Shown piece by piece: positions 52,629 to 61,909 of a DNA stretch of 64,000 nucleotides. The notes beneath the pieces are model-generated. The model was not told where the DNA came from and made no database searches. It was given only the letters and a program-made list of their open reading frames with translations. The stretch's first letter is position 1; each line of letters opens with the position of its first letter. Where the stretch lies: assembly GCA_902768715.1 (NCBI GenBank), contig CACXMH010000009.1, positions 1 through 64,000 of the forward strand, written 5' to 3'. This stretch comes from Fibrobacter succinogenes (GTDB lineage Bacteria; Fibrobacterota; Fibrobacteria; Fibrobacterales; Fibrobacteraceae). The translations under genes were made by a program, and so were the position numbers.

Positions 52629-53213
52629 TCAATACCTCTCTCTGCAGGCGATAACGGAATTCATCTGGATGTCCGTCGGTTTCTGCTCTAGGGGTGTGTC
52701 GGAAATTTGTGCCGGGGTGGCAATACCCGCCTTGTAGGCGCTGGGGAACTTGGCCAGGTACCGGTCGTAGTAGCCTTTGCCATGACCCTGTCGGCTTCCG
52801 TCCCAGTTGAACTTTGTTCCCGGAACCAGGAATACAGTGATGGGGCCTTCCCAGGGGGCGATTCCTTCACGGGGCTCCATGATGCCGAAGTGGCCCTGAA
52901 CCAAATCTTTTTTCAGGTTTTCGATGGGGTAGAATTCCATGGTGGTTTCGCCCGTCACCTTGGGCAGTAGAAGCCTGCCTTCCATGGAGAGTTCCTGCAC
53001 GATGGGCAAAATATTGGGTTCTCCCTTGAGGGGGTAGAAGGCCGCCACTTTTCGAGCATCCCGGTAGCCTGGAATCTGGTGGATTTCAACCCAGGGTTCT
53101 TTGATAATGGATTCTCCCGTCTTTTCATGGCGTTTCTTTTGGATCAGTTCCACGATGGCGCTGGAACTGAATACGAGAATGACAAGAATTGCAATAGCGA
53201 TGGAGGCGGCCAT
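52629..53213 (-). CDS. 5-formyl-THF cyclo-ligase with membrane anchor
   Basis: The 194-residue protein is recognisable as 5-formyltetrahydrofolate cyclo-ligase: FLVPGTKFNWDGSRQGHGKGYYDRYL is the signature ATP/folate loop. It converts 5-formyl-THF to methenyl-THF. Unusually, the N-terminus is a hydrophobic helix (ASIAIAILVILVFSSSAIVEL) in place of the normal Arg-rich helix that helps bind ATP. It starts three bases after the RNase D stop, and no internal start gives the usual N-terminus. It may be membrane-attached. Confidence 0.85.
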   Translation of the reverse strand: MAASIAIAILVILVFSSSAIVELIQKKRHEKTGESIIKEPWVEIHQIPGYRDARKVAAFYPLKGEPNILPIVQELSMEGRLLLPKVTGETTMEFYPIENLKKDLVQGHFGIMEPREGIAPWEGPITVFLVPGTKFNWDGSRQGHGKGYYDRYLAKFPSAYKAGIATPAQISDTPLEQKPTDIQMNSVIACRERY

Positions 53214-53216
53214 TGG

Positions 53217-54371
53217 TTATTCTCCTATCCTTTCGGCCTTGTCCAGGTGTTCCTGCAGAATCTGGTTCCACACGTTTTTTTGCCAGCCCAGCAGGTGGGC
53301 GTTTTCGTACCGGGTTTCCCAGGGAGTGTTTCCTGGAACGGCAAGCCACACCAGCTGGTTCTTGTTGGCCACCAGGCACGTGTCCAGGTTCAGCTGTTCG
53401 GCCTTTTCGTCTCGCCAGAGCTTTAGGGCGGCCAGCAGTTCCGAATGGGGGATGACCGCAGGGGGAGCTGACCTAGGGAGCTTTTCGGGCCATTCGCCCT
53501 CGGGAGTGTCAATCGCCTGCTGAAGCATGGCCATGAAGGAATCCAGCCGTTCTTCCCTGAAATTCCGGGGGAGTCTGGGGAGCCGTTCTTGTTTCAGGTC
53601 CGGGTAATCCCGCATCACATGCCGGATAATGGAAAGCATGAGTTCGGCGGGCATGACCTTGTATGGAGGACGGTCCATGGCTTCGGCCTCTCTTTCGCGC
53701 CATTCCCACACATGCTTCAAAATGTTCAGTCCCAAGGGCGGGAAAATGTTGGAACCGGGAATCCTCCAGGGGTCCTTTTTCACGTGACCCTGTTCCTTGG
53801 AGTGCTCAATCAAGGCGTCGCACTGTTCCATAAGCCATTGCAGGCGGCCGGCCTTTTGCAGTTTTTCGGCCAGGATGGCGCACAGCTCGTGCAGGTAAAA
53901 GGTGTCGTGGATGGCGTATTCGCACATTTCCAGGGGGAGCGGCCGTATGGACCAGTCCGCCCGCTGGTTCTCTTTTTTCAGTTCGTCGCCAAAGTACTTG
54001 CGGACAAGGTCGGCAAGTCCCAGATGTTCCTCGCCCAGGAACTTGGAAGCGAGCATGGTGTCGAAAATCTTCTTGGGAGAAAAACCGAAGGTCTGCCACA
54101 AAAGCCGCAGGTCGTAGTCCGCCCCATGAAAAATCAGGGTCTGCATGGCCCTGGCCTTGAAAAGACGGGAAATGTCTAGCCCGCAGAGAGGATCTACTAT
54201 ATAGTGATGGTCACCGATGGTAATCTGTATCAGACAGAGTTTTGATTCGTAATGGTGCATGGAGTCGGCTTCGGTATCTACCGCCGCCATGTCGTAGAGT
54301 TCCAGGTCGGCAAGCAGGTTTGCGAGGCTGTCTTCGCTATCTACCAGTATGTATTTCTCGTCTTTGAGCAT
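53217..54371 (-). CDS. rnd: ribonuclease D
   Basis: The 384-residue 3'-5' exoribonuclease of the DEDD family trims tRNA precursors. Exo motifs are visible: AAVDTEADSMHHYES (Exo I), LIFHGADYDLRLLWQ (Exo II) and CEYAIHDTFYLHEL (Exo III). The C-terminal half holds one or two HRDC-like domains. The length matches E. coli RNase D (375). It is first in a tight minus-strand operon; the divergent trpS starts 62 bases away. Confidence 0.94.
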   Translation of the reverse strand: MLKDEKYILVDSEDSLANLLADLELYDMAAVDTEADSMHHYESKLCLIQITIGDHHYIVDPLCGLDISRLFKARAMQTLIFHGADYDLRLLWQTFGFSPKKIFDTMLASKFLGEEHLGLADLVRKYFGDELKKENQRADWSIRPLPLEMCEYAIHDTFYLHELCAILAEKLQKAGRLQWLMEQCDALIEHSKEQGHVKKDPWRIPGSNIFPPLGLNILKHVWEWREREAEAMDRPPYKVMPAELMLSIIRHVMRDYPDLKQERLPRLPRNFREERLDSFMAMLQQAIDTPEGEWPEKLPRSAPPAVIPHSELLAALKLWRDEKAEQLNLDTCLVANKNQLVWLAVPGNTPWETRYENAHLLGWQKNVWNQILQEHLDKAERIGE

Positions 54372-54433
54372 TGCAGGGTGAAATGTAACAAATAAAAAAA
54401 TGTGGTAAATGAAAAAATGCTAACTTTGCGCTC

Positions 54434-55429
54434 ATGAAAAAGATTTCCCTTACGGGCATCAAGCCCACCGGCACGCCGCACTTAGGCAACTACCTGGGCG
54501 CTATCCGCCCCGCTCTTGAACTTTCCAAGACCTACGATACGGTCTATTTTATCGCCGACTATCACGCCCTCACCACCGTGCAGAACGGTGCCGAGATGCG
54601 TGCCAACATCTACAAGATTGCAGCCACCTGGCTTGCTCTTGGCCTGAACCCGGAAGAAGGCCTGTTCTACAAGCAGAGCGACATTCCCGAGATTTTCGAA
54701 CTCAGCTGGGCACTTAGCTGCTTTACGCCGAAGGGCTTCATGAACCGTGCCCACGCCTACAAGGCGAAGGTCGAGGCGAACAACGCCGCCGGCGAAGACC
54801 CGGATGCCAACGTGAACATGGGCCTCTACTGCTACCCGTGCCTGATGGATGCCGACATTTTGATGTTCAGCGCAGATATCGTGCCGGTCGGTAAGGACCA
54901 GAAGCAGCATGTGGAATTTGCCCGAGATATCGCCATCAAGTTCAACAAGCATTTTGGGCAGGACGTATTCACGATTCCGGAACCGGTGTTCCAGGAAACT
55001 ACAGGCATTATCCCGGGTCTCGATGGCCGTAAGATGAGCAAGTCTTACGACAACGTGATTGACATTTTCCTCGAGAGCAAGGCTCTCAAGAAAAAGATTG
55101 GCAAGATCGTAACGAACTCCCAGGGCATTGAAGAACCGAAGGATCCGGATACTTGCAACGTGTTCAAGCTGTACAAGCTCTTTGCCACTCCGGAACAGAC
55201 CGAAGCGCTTGCCGCCCGCTACCGCGCCGGTGGCATGGGCTGGGGACACGCGAAGCAGGAACTCCAGAATGTTCTCGAAGAACACCTGGGCCCTGCACGC
55301 GAAAAGTACTTCTACCTGCTGAACCATACCGAAGAAATCGACAAGATTCTCGCTTACGGTAAGGAAAAGGCTCGCGTCAAGTCTAAGGCGATGATGGAGA
55401 AGGTCCGCAGCCTGCTTGGCACGTATTAA
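54434..55429 (+). CDS. trpS: tryptophanyl-tRNA synthetase
   Basis: The 331-residue class I synthetase charges tRNA-Trp. The HIGH-equivalent TPHLGNYLG lies near residue 14, GRKMSKSYDN is the KMSKS loop, and the length is typical (E. coli 334). The 62-base spacer to RNase D must hold both promoters. No T-box or attenuator structure was seen in that short leader. Confidence 0.97.
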   Translation: MKKISLTGIKPTGTPHLGNYLGAIRPALELSKTYDTVYFIADYHALTTVQNGAEMRANIYKIAATWLALGLNPEEGLFYKQSDIPEIFELSWALSCFTPKGFMNRAHAYKAKVEANNAAGEDPDANVNMGLYCYPCLMDADILMFSADIVPVGKDQKQHVEFARDIAIKFNKHFGQDVFTIPEPVFQETTGIIPGLDGRKMSKSYDNVIDIFLESKALKKKIGKIVTNSQGIEEPKDPDTCNVFKLYKLFATPEQTEALAARYRAGGMGWGHAKQELQNVLEEHLGPAREKYFYLLNHTEEIDKILAYGKEKARVKSKAMMEKVRSLLGTY

Positions 55430-55433
55430 TAAC

Positions 55434-55554
55434 CGCTCGGGCTAGAATCCGGTAACCGGATGCAGGGCTGGCCCTCGCTCTCGTCACCGCGCCTCGTTAA
55501 TACGAGTCGCTTGTGACTCACGAAAACCCGCTCGGTAAACGCTCGGGCTAGAAT
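55434..55554. repeat. 15-base direct repeats after trpS
   Basis: CGCTCGGGCTAGAAT occurs at 55434-55448 and 55540-55554, with a partial copy at 55529-55535. Between them are a CCGGTAACCGG dyad (55449-55459) and an AGGGC/GCCCT hairpin (55464-55475). The second copy contains the stop of the next minus-strand gene. The hairpins may end trpS transcription. Confidence 0.6.
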
Positions 55555-56075
55555 AAGTTCACCATGTAACCCATCCTCCAGGTGAGGGTGGGTTCGTCGT
55601 GTTTGCGGAAATGGTAGAGGGGGTAGCCCACCTGGCTATAGAAGCCATAAAGATGGGCGCGGATTTCTACACCGACATCTAGGGATTCCTTATAGTTGTA
55701 AGGAAATACGACCGTAAGATTGTTGGCGTCATTCAATGCTTGGTGCATCCCGTTAGGGGCTCGTGCGTATTCGTAGCCGCCGCTAACGCCCAAGTCCAGG
55801 TTGAATGGCTTGTTCCAAAACAGTGTCCAGGACAGGTTGCCTCGCAGGCCACACCAGAAATCGTTGTCGCCCTTGTGGATTCCCATGCCTTCCACATACA
55901 GAATGGCGTTATGGTAGCCGAGTCCGAGGGTCGCCATAATAGGAGTCTGTCTGCCGATAGAAACGCCGGCGACTGCGCGCAAGGGGCCGCTTTCGGGTAG
56001 AATATCCCCGAAAGAAAGTCCGGCGAGCAGGAATAGCGTGAATGCAATTCGCCGAATGAAACTCCCATAAAGCAT
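55548..56075 (-). CDS. small outer-membrane beta-barrel-like protein
   Basis: The 175-residue protein has a signal peptide (ends GLSFG) and alternating amphipathic strands (VAGVSIGRQTPIMATLGLGY, LDLGVSGGYEY). It finishes in aromatic MVNLF, a usual end for barrel proteins. No family is recognised. It is divergent from the DUF3078-like barrel gene. ATG 56075. Confidence 0.6.
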   Translation of the reverse strand: MLYGSFIRRIAFTLFLLAGLSFGDILPESGPLRAVAGVSIGRQTPIMATLGLGYHNAILYVEGMGIHKGDNDFWCGLRGNLSWTLFWNKPFNLDLGVSGGYEYARAPNGMHQALNDANNLTVVFPYNYKESLDVGVEIRAHLYGFYSQVGYPLYHFRKHDEPTLTWRMGYMVNLF

Positions 56076-56147
56076 GATTCAATAATAGCAAAGGTGTTGC
56101 AAAAAAGTGCAAAAGTTCTATCTTTCTCCGCATAGAGAGGAAATACC

Positions 56148-57026
56148 ATGAAACTGAAATCTTTGATTTTGTTTGGTCTAGCCGCTTTGGCTTCTGCAAC
56201 AACCGCCCATGCCGAAGGTGGCATGTTCGAAGGTGCCCTGCCTGAAAACTGGACCGCCGACGTGGTGGCCGGTGTCAAGTACACCCGTATGCAGTTCAAC
56301 AACTGGCAAGAAGACGGAACTTCCATGTACACTTGGCTGGTGACCTACTACGCCGATGTGCAGGGTAAGTGGTCTGTGGCCAACTGGCGTAACTTGATTG
56401 ACCTTCAGCTCGGGCAGTCCTGGACTGATGGTCTCGGCAAGCGTAAATCTGTAGATAAGATTTTCTGGGAATCCACCCTGGACTTCAACATGACGGAAAT
56501 GTTCAAGCCCTATATTGGCGCCCGTTACGAGACCCAGTTCCTAAAGGGCTACAAGTATAGCGAAGACGAAGAGACTGGCGATGAAATTAAGACCGCTGTT
56601 TCTTGCTTCATGGATCCGGCTTACCTGACCCAGATGGTGGGTATCGCCTTTATTCCCAACGACAACTTTAGCCAGCGCGTGGCCTTTGCAAACCGCATGA
56701 CCATTTCTCACGGCTACGGCTATGCAGACGATCCGGATACCGAAGACGAAATCGAAGAGGTGAAGGATGAACCCGGTATGGAAACCATCACCGAGTTCAA
56801 GTACGCTCTTTCCGACATTGTAAGCTTCAAGACCCGCTTGTGGACCTTTACCAACTTCAAGGGCAAGGACGAAATCGATGCCAAGTGGGAAAACCTTCTG
56901 GCCGTGATTATCGCCCCGCTTATCGAACTCCAGGTGGGCTATGACATGGTCTATGACAAGGACCAGGACAAGGATGTCCAGTATAAGAACATGGTCTTGT
57001 TCGGAATCACCTGGCGTTGGTTCTAG
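56148..57026 (+). CDS. DUF3078-like outer-membrane protein
   Basis: The 292-residue protein has a signal peptide (ends TAHAEG) and beta strands. The NNWQEDGTSMYTW segment and the tail LFGITWRWF are typical of DUF3078 barrels in the Bacteroidota/Fibrobacterota group. Function unknown. A GAGAGGAAATACC leader precedes ATG 56148. A terminator hairpin of GTCA-repeat type follows. Confidence 0.82.
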   Translation: MKLKSLILFGLAALASATTAHAEGGMFEGALPENWTADVVAGVKYTRMQFNNWQEDGTSMYTWLVTYYADVQGKWSVANWRNLIDLQLGQSWTDGLGKRKSVDKIFWESTLDFNMTEMFKPYIGARYETQFLKGYKYSEDEETGDEIKTAVSCFMDPAYLTQMVGIAFIPNDNFSQRVAFANRMTISHGYGYADDPDTEDEIEEVKDEPGMETITEFKYALSDIVSFKTRLWTFTNFKGKDEIDAKWENLLAVIIAPLIELQVGYDMVYDKDQDKDVQYKNMVLFGITWRWF

Positions 57027-57052
57027 CGGTAGGCAAAGAAACGGTTTAATTC

Positions 57053-57080
57053 GTCACCCTCGCGAAGGCGAGGGTCTTTT
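57053..57080 (+). terminator. GTCA-type hairpin used as terminator
   Basis: ACCCTCGC (57056-57063) and GCGAGGGT (57068-57075), loop GAAG, then CTTTTGTTT. The preceding GTCA shows it is one half of the dispersed GTCAT element. Confidence 0.8.
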
Positions 57081-57093
57081 GTTTGGCGTGGGT

Positions 57094-57711
57094 TTACTTT
57101 TCCACCGTCAGCAAATCCTCGACCCAGGCGTCACGCTTTTTGCGGAGAGCCTCCAGGGACTTATCGTCGGCACCACTTTCGGCACAGGCCTCTACAAGTT
57201 GCGTATAACTTAATAGAAGTTGCCCCGCCTTAGGGTAGTCCGGTTCAAGCTGTTTAAGGGCGTCTTCGATGGCCTCGTCGGAATACAGTCTGGAAATACC
57301 CTCTAGACTGCGGACGATATAGGTTTCCGTATCGCCAGCATCTCTAGCGGATTCGGCCTCGACGAACTCCAACGGGCGAATCTGGTCCAACCAGTGGCTT
57401 TGCTCAACGTAGAGCTTGTCCCATTCGGCGAGGCTCTCCTTCTTGTCTGCTAGTGTTAGTTGCCTCTCCATCATGGGCTTGTAGGACTGGACGTCCAGGT
57501 CCGACCCGATTTCCTTGAGAAAGTTTGCCAAATTCTGAAGGTTTCCTTCTGTAGGGTTGTTCAGTAGGCACTCTTTCAATACGGCCAGTTTGTCCATGGA
57601 GGGCAGGTTTTTGAATGCTTCGGTTTGCGCATTGTTGGCTTTTACATGTGCCCAGAAAATGCGGACAAAGAGCAGTACAAAGAGCAGGGTTATAATGAGA
57701 GTCCAGTTCAT
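57094..57711 (-). CDS. membrane-anchored helical repeat protein
   Basis: The 205-residue protein has an N-terminal helix (TLIITLLFVLLFVRIFW) and then a helical domain with TPR-like pairs (AVLKECLLNNPTEGNLQNLA). It is probably an inner-membrane protein facing the cytoplasm. ATG 57711 starts at the membrane helix; the frame from 57780 would add 23 residues without support. Function unknown. It is convergent with the DUF3078-like gene. Confidence 0.65.
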   Translation of the reverse strand: MNWTLIITLLFVLLFVRIFWAHVKANNAQTEAFKNLPSMDKLAVLKECLLNNPTEGNLQNLANFLKEIGSDLDVQSYKPMMERQLTLADKKESLAEWDKLYVEQSHWLDQIRPLEFVEAESARDAGDTETYIVRSLEGISRLYSDEAIEDALKQLEPDYPKAGQLLLSYTQLVEACAESGADDKSLEALRKKRDAWVEDLLTVEK

Positions 57712-57902
57712 GGCGGAAATTATAGGAAAGTGTAAATCGTTTTTAACAAAATGTCGCGAAAACCAATTGTTTTGGGTCACGGAAAAATGCCAAAGCCTTT
57801 TTTTTGGGGTGGATTTTAAAAAAAAGATGGCAAAATGGTCTTTTTGGGGTTATATTTACACAGTCTAATTGTACCTATCTACATAGGTGGAGATTGAGTT
57901 AT

Positions 57903-60458
57903 ATGAAAACAGTAAAATGGATTGCGGCTTGCGCTTGTGTGGCAGGTTCCGCTTTTGCTGCAGACGCCCAACTGGACATCGTGGTCCGAGATTTTAGCGT
58001 GGAACACGAAGACTTTGAGAACTTCTCGGAAGAATTTGCCACAAGTGATGCAGATGCTGAAGGGAAGTGTGGCGGTCCTTGCTCTAACAAAATGCTGAAT
58101 GATGCGACAAACTATGGGTATGTTGGGTATGATCAGGCCTGGTATGGCAGGTCTGCCCTTCATATGTCTTGTGGAAACCTTCGCTCCAAGACAGGCTCAA
58201 TGATTGGCATTGACGGTAAGCCGATGACGGCGAACCCGCAATTGCCCCCCTACTTGCAGCAAATTAGCGCTGGTCCCGTTTTGAAATACGGTGAATGTGC
58301 CGATAAAACTCGAAATTATGCCAACGGTCAAAATTCCCCTCTTGAGTCAGTCAAGACGGCAAGTTGCGCCCAAGAAGGGCCCTGGTCGAATGAAGTGTAT
58401 TACACACCAGGAATGGTCCAACCTCACTTGAAATTTGATTCCAAGAAATCTGATGGTGAGTACGATATGTACGACGGAGTACATATTCAGAAACTTGCTG
58501 ATTTGTGCGACAACGGTCATTTTGACCAGTGGTACGAAGATGTTGATGGCGTGAACTTCCGTATCAACAAGACCCTGGATTTGCCCTCGGTTGGCCACAA
58601 CCTTTACCAGGTGAACTACAACTACAATAATGGTGGCTACGCTCCTTTGGATTCCGTTGAAAATGGAATTTATGTGGGACCTCCGACATGCAATCCTCAA
58701 GTGCAAGTGAAAGGTGAAAAAAATACTCCTGTCAATCCAAGTTGCCAGCAGTGGGGGCCCCAGTCCCTGGCTATTTTCTGCCCTCCTTACGACTATCGTT
58801 ATGCGGGAGACCAGAAGGGGTCAAGCGAATGTTCTCGTTGGAAGGCTGCTGGAGGACCCAAGTCTCCTACAGCGGCTCAGTCTGTTGGTGCAAACCAGTT
58901 TTTGCGTAACTATGCATTCACCATGATGGGGTATGCCAAGTTCAAGTACAGGGCTGCTAATCAGGAGAATGGTGGCGAAGTGTTTGAATTCGTAGGCGAC
59001 GACGATATGTGGATTTTTGTGGACGGTGTGCTGGTGGTTGACCTTGGCGGTAACCACTTGGCCGCTCCCGGAGCTGTGAATATCAAGACCCTTGCTGAAA
59101 ATAATCATGGATGTCACGCAGGTGAACCTCTGGCTGATTATTCGAACTGCACTGGCGCAAGCGATGCAACCGGTTGGGGTGAAGGCTCCTGGCATCACCT
59201 GCACTTCTTCTATGCCGACCGTCAGACTGACGGTTCCAACATGCTAATCCGTACTTCCCTTTCTGAATTGGCCCCTTCTAAGTATGGCCAACCCACCATT
59301 ACTGAAGCTATTGCTTCTATCGATGGAGGCCAGTCTTCTATTTCTGTTACCATGAACACGGCTCTGGACGAGGCAACTATGACCGCTCTTAAGGCCCAGG
59401 CCGCCGCCAATGCAGGCGCCAAGGTTGGGGGCACGGTTGATCCTGCCTCGACGAGCTACTCTATGCTGGTAAAGCGCATGGTAAATGGCAAGGAGGTGGT
59501 TTATGGTGTGCTTCTTACCGGAGTAACAGAAACCAAGGGTAATGGAGAGGATATTTCTTATGAATTTAAGGGTGTTCTCGTAGATGAAACCGGAAAAATC
59601 GTCGGCAATATTCGCAACGGAGATGGCCTGGCCTTTAACTATACCGGTACCGAAGGCTCTGAGAACATGGTCTATGAATACTGGAATACTCACGCCATCG
59701 ATATCGTGTCTGTTTCTGGCAAGAAAGTGGAAGGATTCCCTGAGGAATGGGCCAAGGTCATGCTTACCGTCAAGTACGAAGAAGCTGTCGTGCAGCAGGA
59801 CAAGGCCATCAACCGTCCGGACTTTACCGCCCAGTCGCAGATTCTTACGAAACTCGCTGGCAGCGACGGACTCCCGAACGACGCCACTGGTGAACTGAAG
59901 ATAATTCCCATTACGCCTGATATGGTGAACGGCGATGATCCGAATAGCATCAATGCTGATTTACAGAAAAAGTATGTGGATGATCCGTCATTAGGTTCCT
60001 ATGCCACCTATGCTGGCAAGAACTCCAAGGACGGCTTGTGCACTCACAATCCCGGAGAAACCGATCCTTGCATCACCTTCAACTTCCTCGCGATGCAGGC
60101 TTTCCGTGTGAATGTTCGCGTGTTTGACCACATGGGCCATTTCGTAAGCCAGTACAGCCAGGAGATGGGCCTTGAAGACTTCAATAAGGCTTTGGATGGA
60201 ACGCCGAAATATAGCGACGACTGTTCTGCAACTAATAAGCTGCATGGAGCAGGTGCAATGCTTGTGGCTATGAAGATGTACCCGGTTGCTCAGAACGGAC
60301 GTAAGCTTGCAACTGGTCCTTACATTTACCAGGTGACGATTGTTCGTATGGATGGTAAGTATTGCGCCATTCAGGCTGGCGAGCCCACCGAAGTGGAATT
60401 CATCTATACCCGTACATCCGAGACTTCTACTCGCGGTTACCATAGGGTAAAGAAGTAA
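57903..60458 (+). CDS. fibro-slime protein, second
   Basis: The 851-residue secreted protein has a signal peptide (ends GSAFAAD) and a Cys-rich front. Its fibro-slime/PA14-like domain (~320-460) has VFEFVGDDDMWIFVDGVLVV, DLGGNHLAAPGA and HLHFFYADRQTDGSNM. A beta-sandwich region (~470-700) and a closing FlgD-like domain (PYIYQVTIVRMDGK) follow. Unlike the first fibro-slime protein, it lacks the usual sorting-type C-terminus and Ser linker, ending RGYHRVKK. A role in fibre adhesion is inferred from the family. ATG 57903 is chosen at the signal peptide. Confidence 0.88.
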   Translation: MKTVKWIAACACVAGSAFAADAQLDIVVRDFSVEHEDFENFSEEFATSDADAEGKCGGPCSNKMLNDATNYGYVGYDQAWYGRSALHMSCGNLRSKTGSMIGIDGKPMTANPQLPPYLQQISAGPVLKYGECADKTRNYANGQNSPLESVKTASCAQEGPWSNEVYYTPGMVQPHLKFDSKKSDGEYDMYDGVHIQKLADLCDNGHFDQWYEDVDGVNFRINKTLDLPSVGHNLYQVNYNYNNGGYAPLDSVENGIYVGPPTCNPQVQVKGEKNTPVNPSCQQWGPQSLAIFCPPYDYRYAGDQKGSSECSRWKAAGGPKSPTAAQSVGANQFLRNYAFTMMGYAKFKYRAANQENGGEVFEFVGDDDMWIFVDGVLVVDLGGNHLAAPGAVNIKTLAENNHGCHAGEPLADYSNCTGASDATGWGEGSWHHLHFFYADRQTDGSNMLIRTSLSELAPSKYGQPTITEAIASIDGGQSSISVTMNTALDEATMTALKAQAAANAGAKVGGTVDPASTSYSMLVKRMVNGKEVVYGVLLTGVTETKGNGEDISYEFKGVLVDETGKIVGNIRNGDGLAFNYTGTEGSENMVYEYWNTHAIDIVSVSGKKVEGFPEEWAKVMLTVKYEEAVVQQDKAINRPDFTAQSQILTKLAGSDGLPNDATGELKIIPITPDMVNGDDPNSINADLQKKYVDDPSLGSYATYAGKNSKDGLCTHNPGETDPCITFNFLAMQAFRVNVRVFDHMGHFVSQYSQEMGLEDFNKALDGTPKYSDDCSATNKLHGAGAMLVAMKMYPVAQNGRKLATGPYIYQVTIVRMDGKYCAIQAGEPTEVEFIYTRTSETSTRGYHRVKK

Positions 60459-60480
60459 TTCTTGCAGAAGACTTTTGAAA

Positions 60481-60505
60481 GGCTCCGCGATGCGCGGGGC
60501 CTTTT
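60481..60505 (+). terminator. terminator after fibro-slime gene
   Basis: GGCTCCGCG (60481-60489) pairs with CGCGGGGCC (60493-60501), one wobble, loop ATG, then TTTTC. Confidence 0.85.
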
Positions 60506-60557
60506 CTGTATGCCCTGTGACATATTACTATATTTACGCGCGAAAAAAGAGGATATT

Positions 60558-61898
60558 ATGGCTCAATTCAATGCCCATTTTAGGAACATCAACGGGGACG
60601 ACACCTACCCGCTGACCGACGTCATTTACCGCAGCAAGGTGGACGGCAGCCTGCTCGAAGTCGAACACGACCGTGCAGCACTTGCCGAGAAGAGCCCCGA
60701 AGAATGGAAGAAGCTCTTTGCCGAACGCCGCATGAGCTTTGAACCCGCCGACATGAGCGGCATCTGGAGCAAACGCGAAATGGTGCTCCCCGACATGCCC
60801 CTCGAAGACATCGTCACCATGCGCGAAGGCTGGAGCCCGCTCTTTGACGCGGCCCCGCTCGCAAAAGAAATGGGCATCAAGAGCCTTAAGGTCAAGCTTT
60901 GCGGCAACTCCCACACCGGTTCTTTCAAGGACCTGGGCATGACGGTCCTCGTAAGTCAGGTGAACCACATCATCAAGAAAAAGATCCACGAAATCGACGC
61001 CGTGGCCTGCGCCTCTACCGGTGACACCTCAGCAGCCCTCAGCGCCTACTGCGCGAAGGCAGGCATCCCGAGCATCGTGTTCCTCCCCGCCGGGAAGACC
61101 AGCGTTGCCCAGCTGATCCAGCCGATTTCTAACGGCAGCATCGTCTTGGCCCTCGACACCGACTTTGACGGTTGCATGAAGATTGTGCAGCAGGTCACCG
61201 CCGACAACCGCATCTACCTCGCCAACTCCATGAACAGCCTCCGCGTGGAAGGCCAGAAGACGATTTCTCCGGAAATCTGCCAGGAAATGGGCTGGAAGGT
61301 GCCCGACACCGTGATTATCCCGGGCGGAAATCTCGGCAACGTGAGCGCCCTCGCCAAGGGTTTCGAAGACTGCAAGGCCATGGGCCTTATCGACCGCATT
61401 CCTCGCATCATCGTGGCTCAGGCCGAAAACGCCAACCCGTTTTTCCAGGCTTACGAACGCGGCTTTGACAAGCTCGTTCCCATGCAGGCCAAGAAGACTC
61501 TCGCCAGCGCTATCCAGATTGGTAACCCGGTCAGCTATCCGAAGGCCGTACGCGCCATCCAGAAGACCAATGGCATGGTCGTAAGCGTCACCGAAGAAGA
61601 ACTCGCCAATGCAGCCCACCGCGGCGACCGCATCGGTCTCTACTGCTGCCCGCATACGGGTGTGGCCCTCGGCGCCCTCGAAAAGCTCGTTGCCGCAGGT
61701 AAGATCGACAAGGAAGAAAACGTGGTCGTCATCAGCACGGCACACGGCCTCAAGTTCACCGAATTCAAGGTCGGCTACCACGAAAAGAAACTCGAGAATA
61801 TCTGCTCCAAGTTCGCGAACCCCGTGTTCAAGGCCCCGGCAGACCTGGGCGCCGTCATGGATATCCTCAAAAAAGAGATGGCTGAACGCAGAAGGTAG
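60558..61898 (+). CDS. thrC: threonine synthase
   Basis: The 446-residue pyridoxal-phosphate enzyme makes threonine from O-phosphohomoserine. The cofactor Lys is in NSHTGSFKDLGM, and the phosphate cup is PGGNLGNVSA. ATG 60558 follows AAGAGGATATT; the frame from 60462 includes the terminator and is rejected. Its codon use is unusually biased to C/G-ending codons, suggesting high expression. It ends 12 bases before the convergent U32 gene. Confidence 0.93.
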   Translation: MAQFNAHFRNINGDDTYPLTDVIYRSKVDGSLLEVEHDRAALAEKSPEEWKKLFAERRMSFEPADMSGIWSKREMVLPDMPLEDIVTMREGWSPLFDAAPLAKEMGIKSLKVKLCGNSHTGSFKDLGMTVLVSQVNHIIKKKIHEIDAVACASTGDTSAALSAYCAKAGIPSIVFLPAGKTSVAQLIQPISNGSIVLALDTDFDGCMKIVQQVTADNRIYLANSMNSLRVEGQKTISPEICQEMGWKVPDTVIIPGGNLGNVSALAKGFEDCKAMGLIDRIPRIIVAQAENANPFFQAYERGFDKLVPMQAKKTLASAIQIGNPVSYPKAVRAIQKTNGMVVSVTEEELANAAHRGDRIGLYCCPHTGVALGALEKLVAAGKIDKEENVVVISTAHGLKFTEFKVGYHEKKLENICSKFANPVFKAPADLGAVMDILKKEMAERRR

Positions 61899-61909
61899 TT
61901 TTTAAAGGA

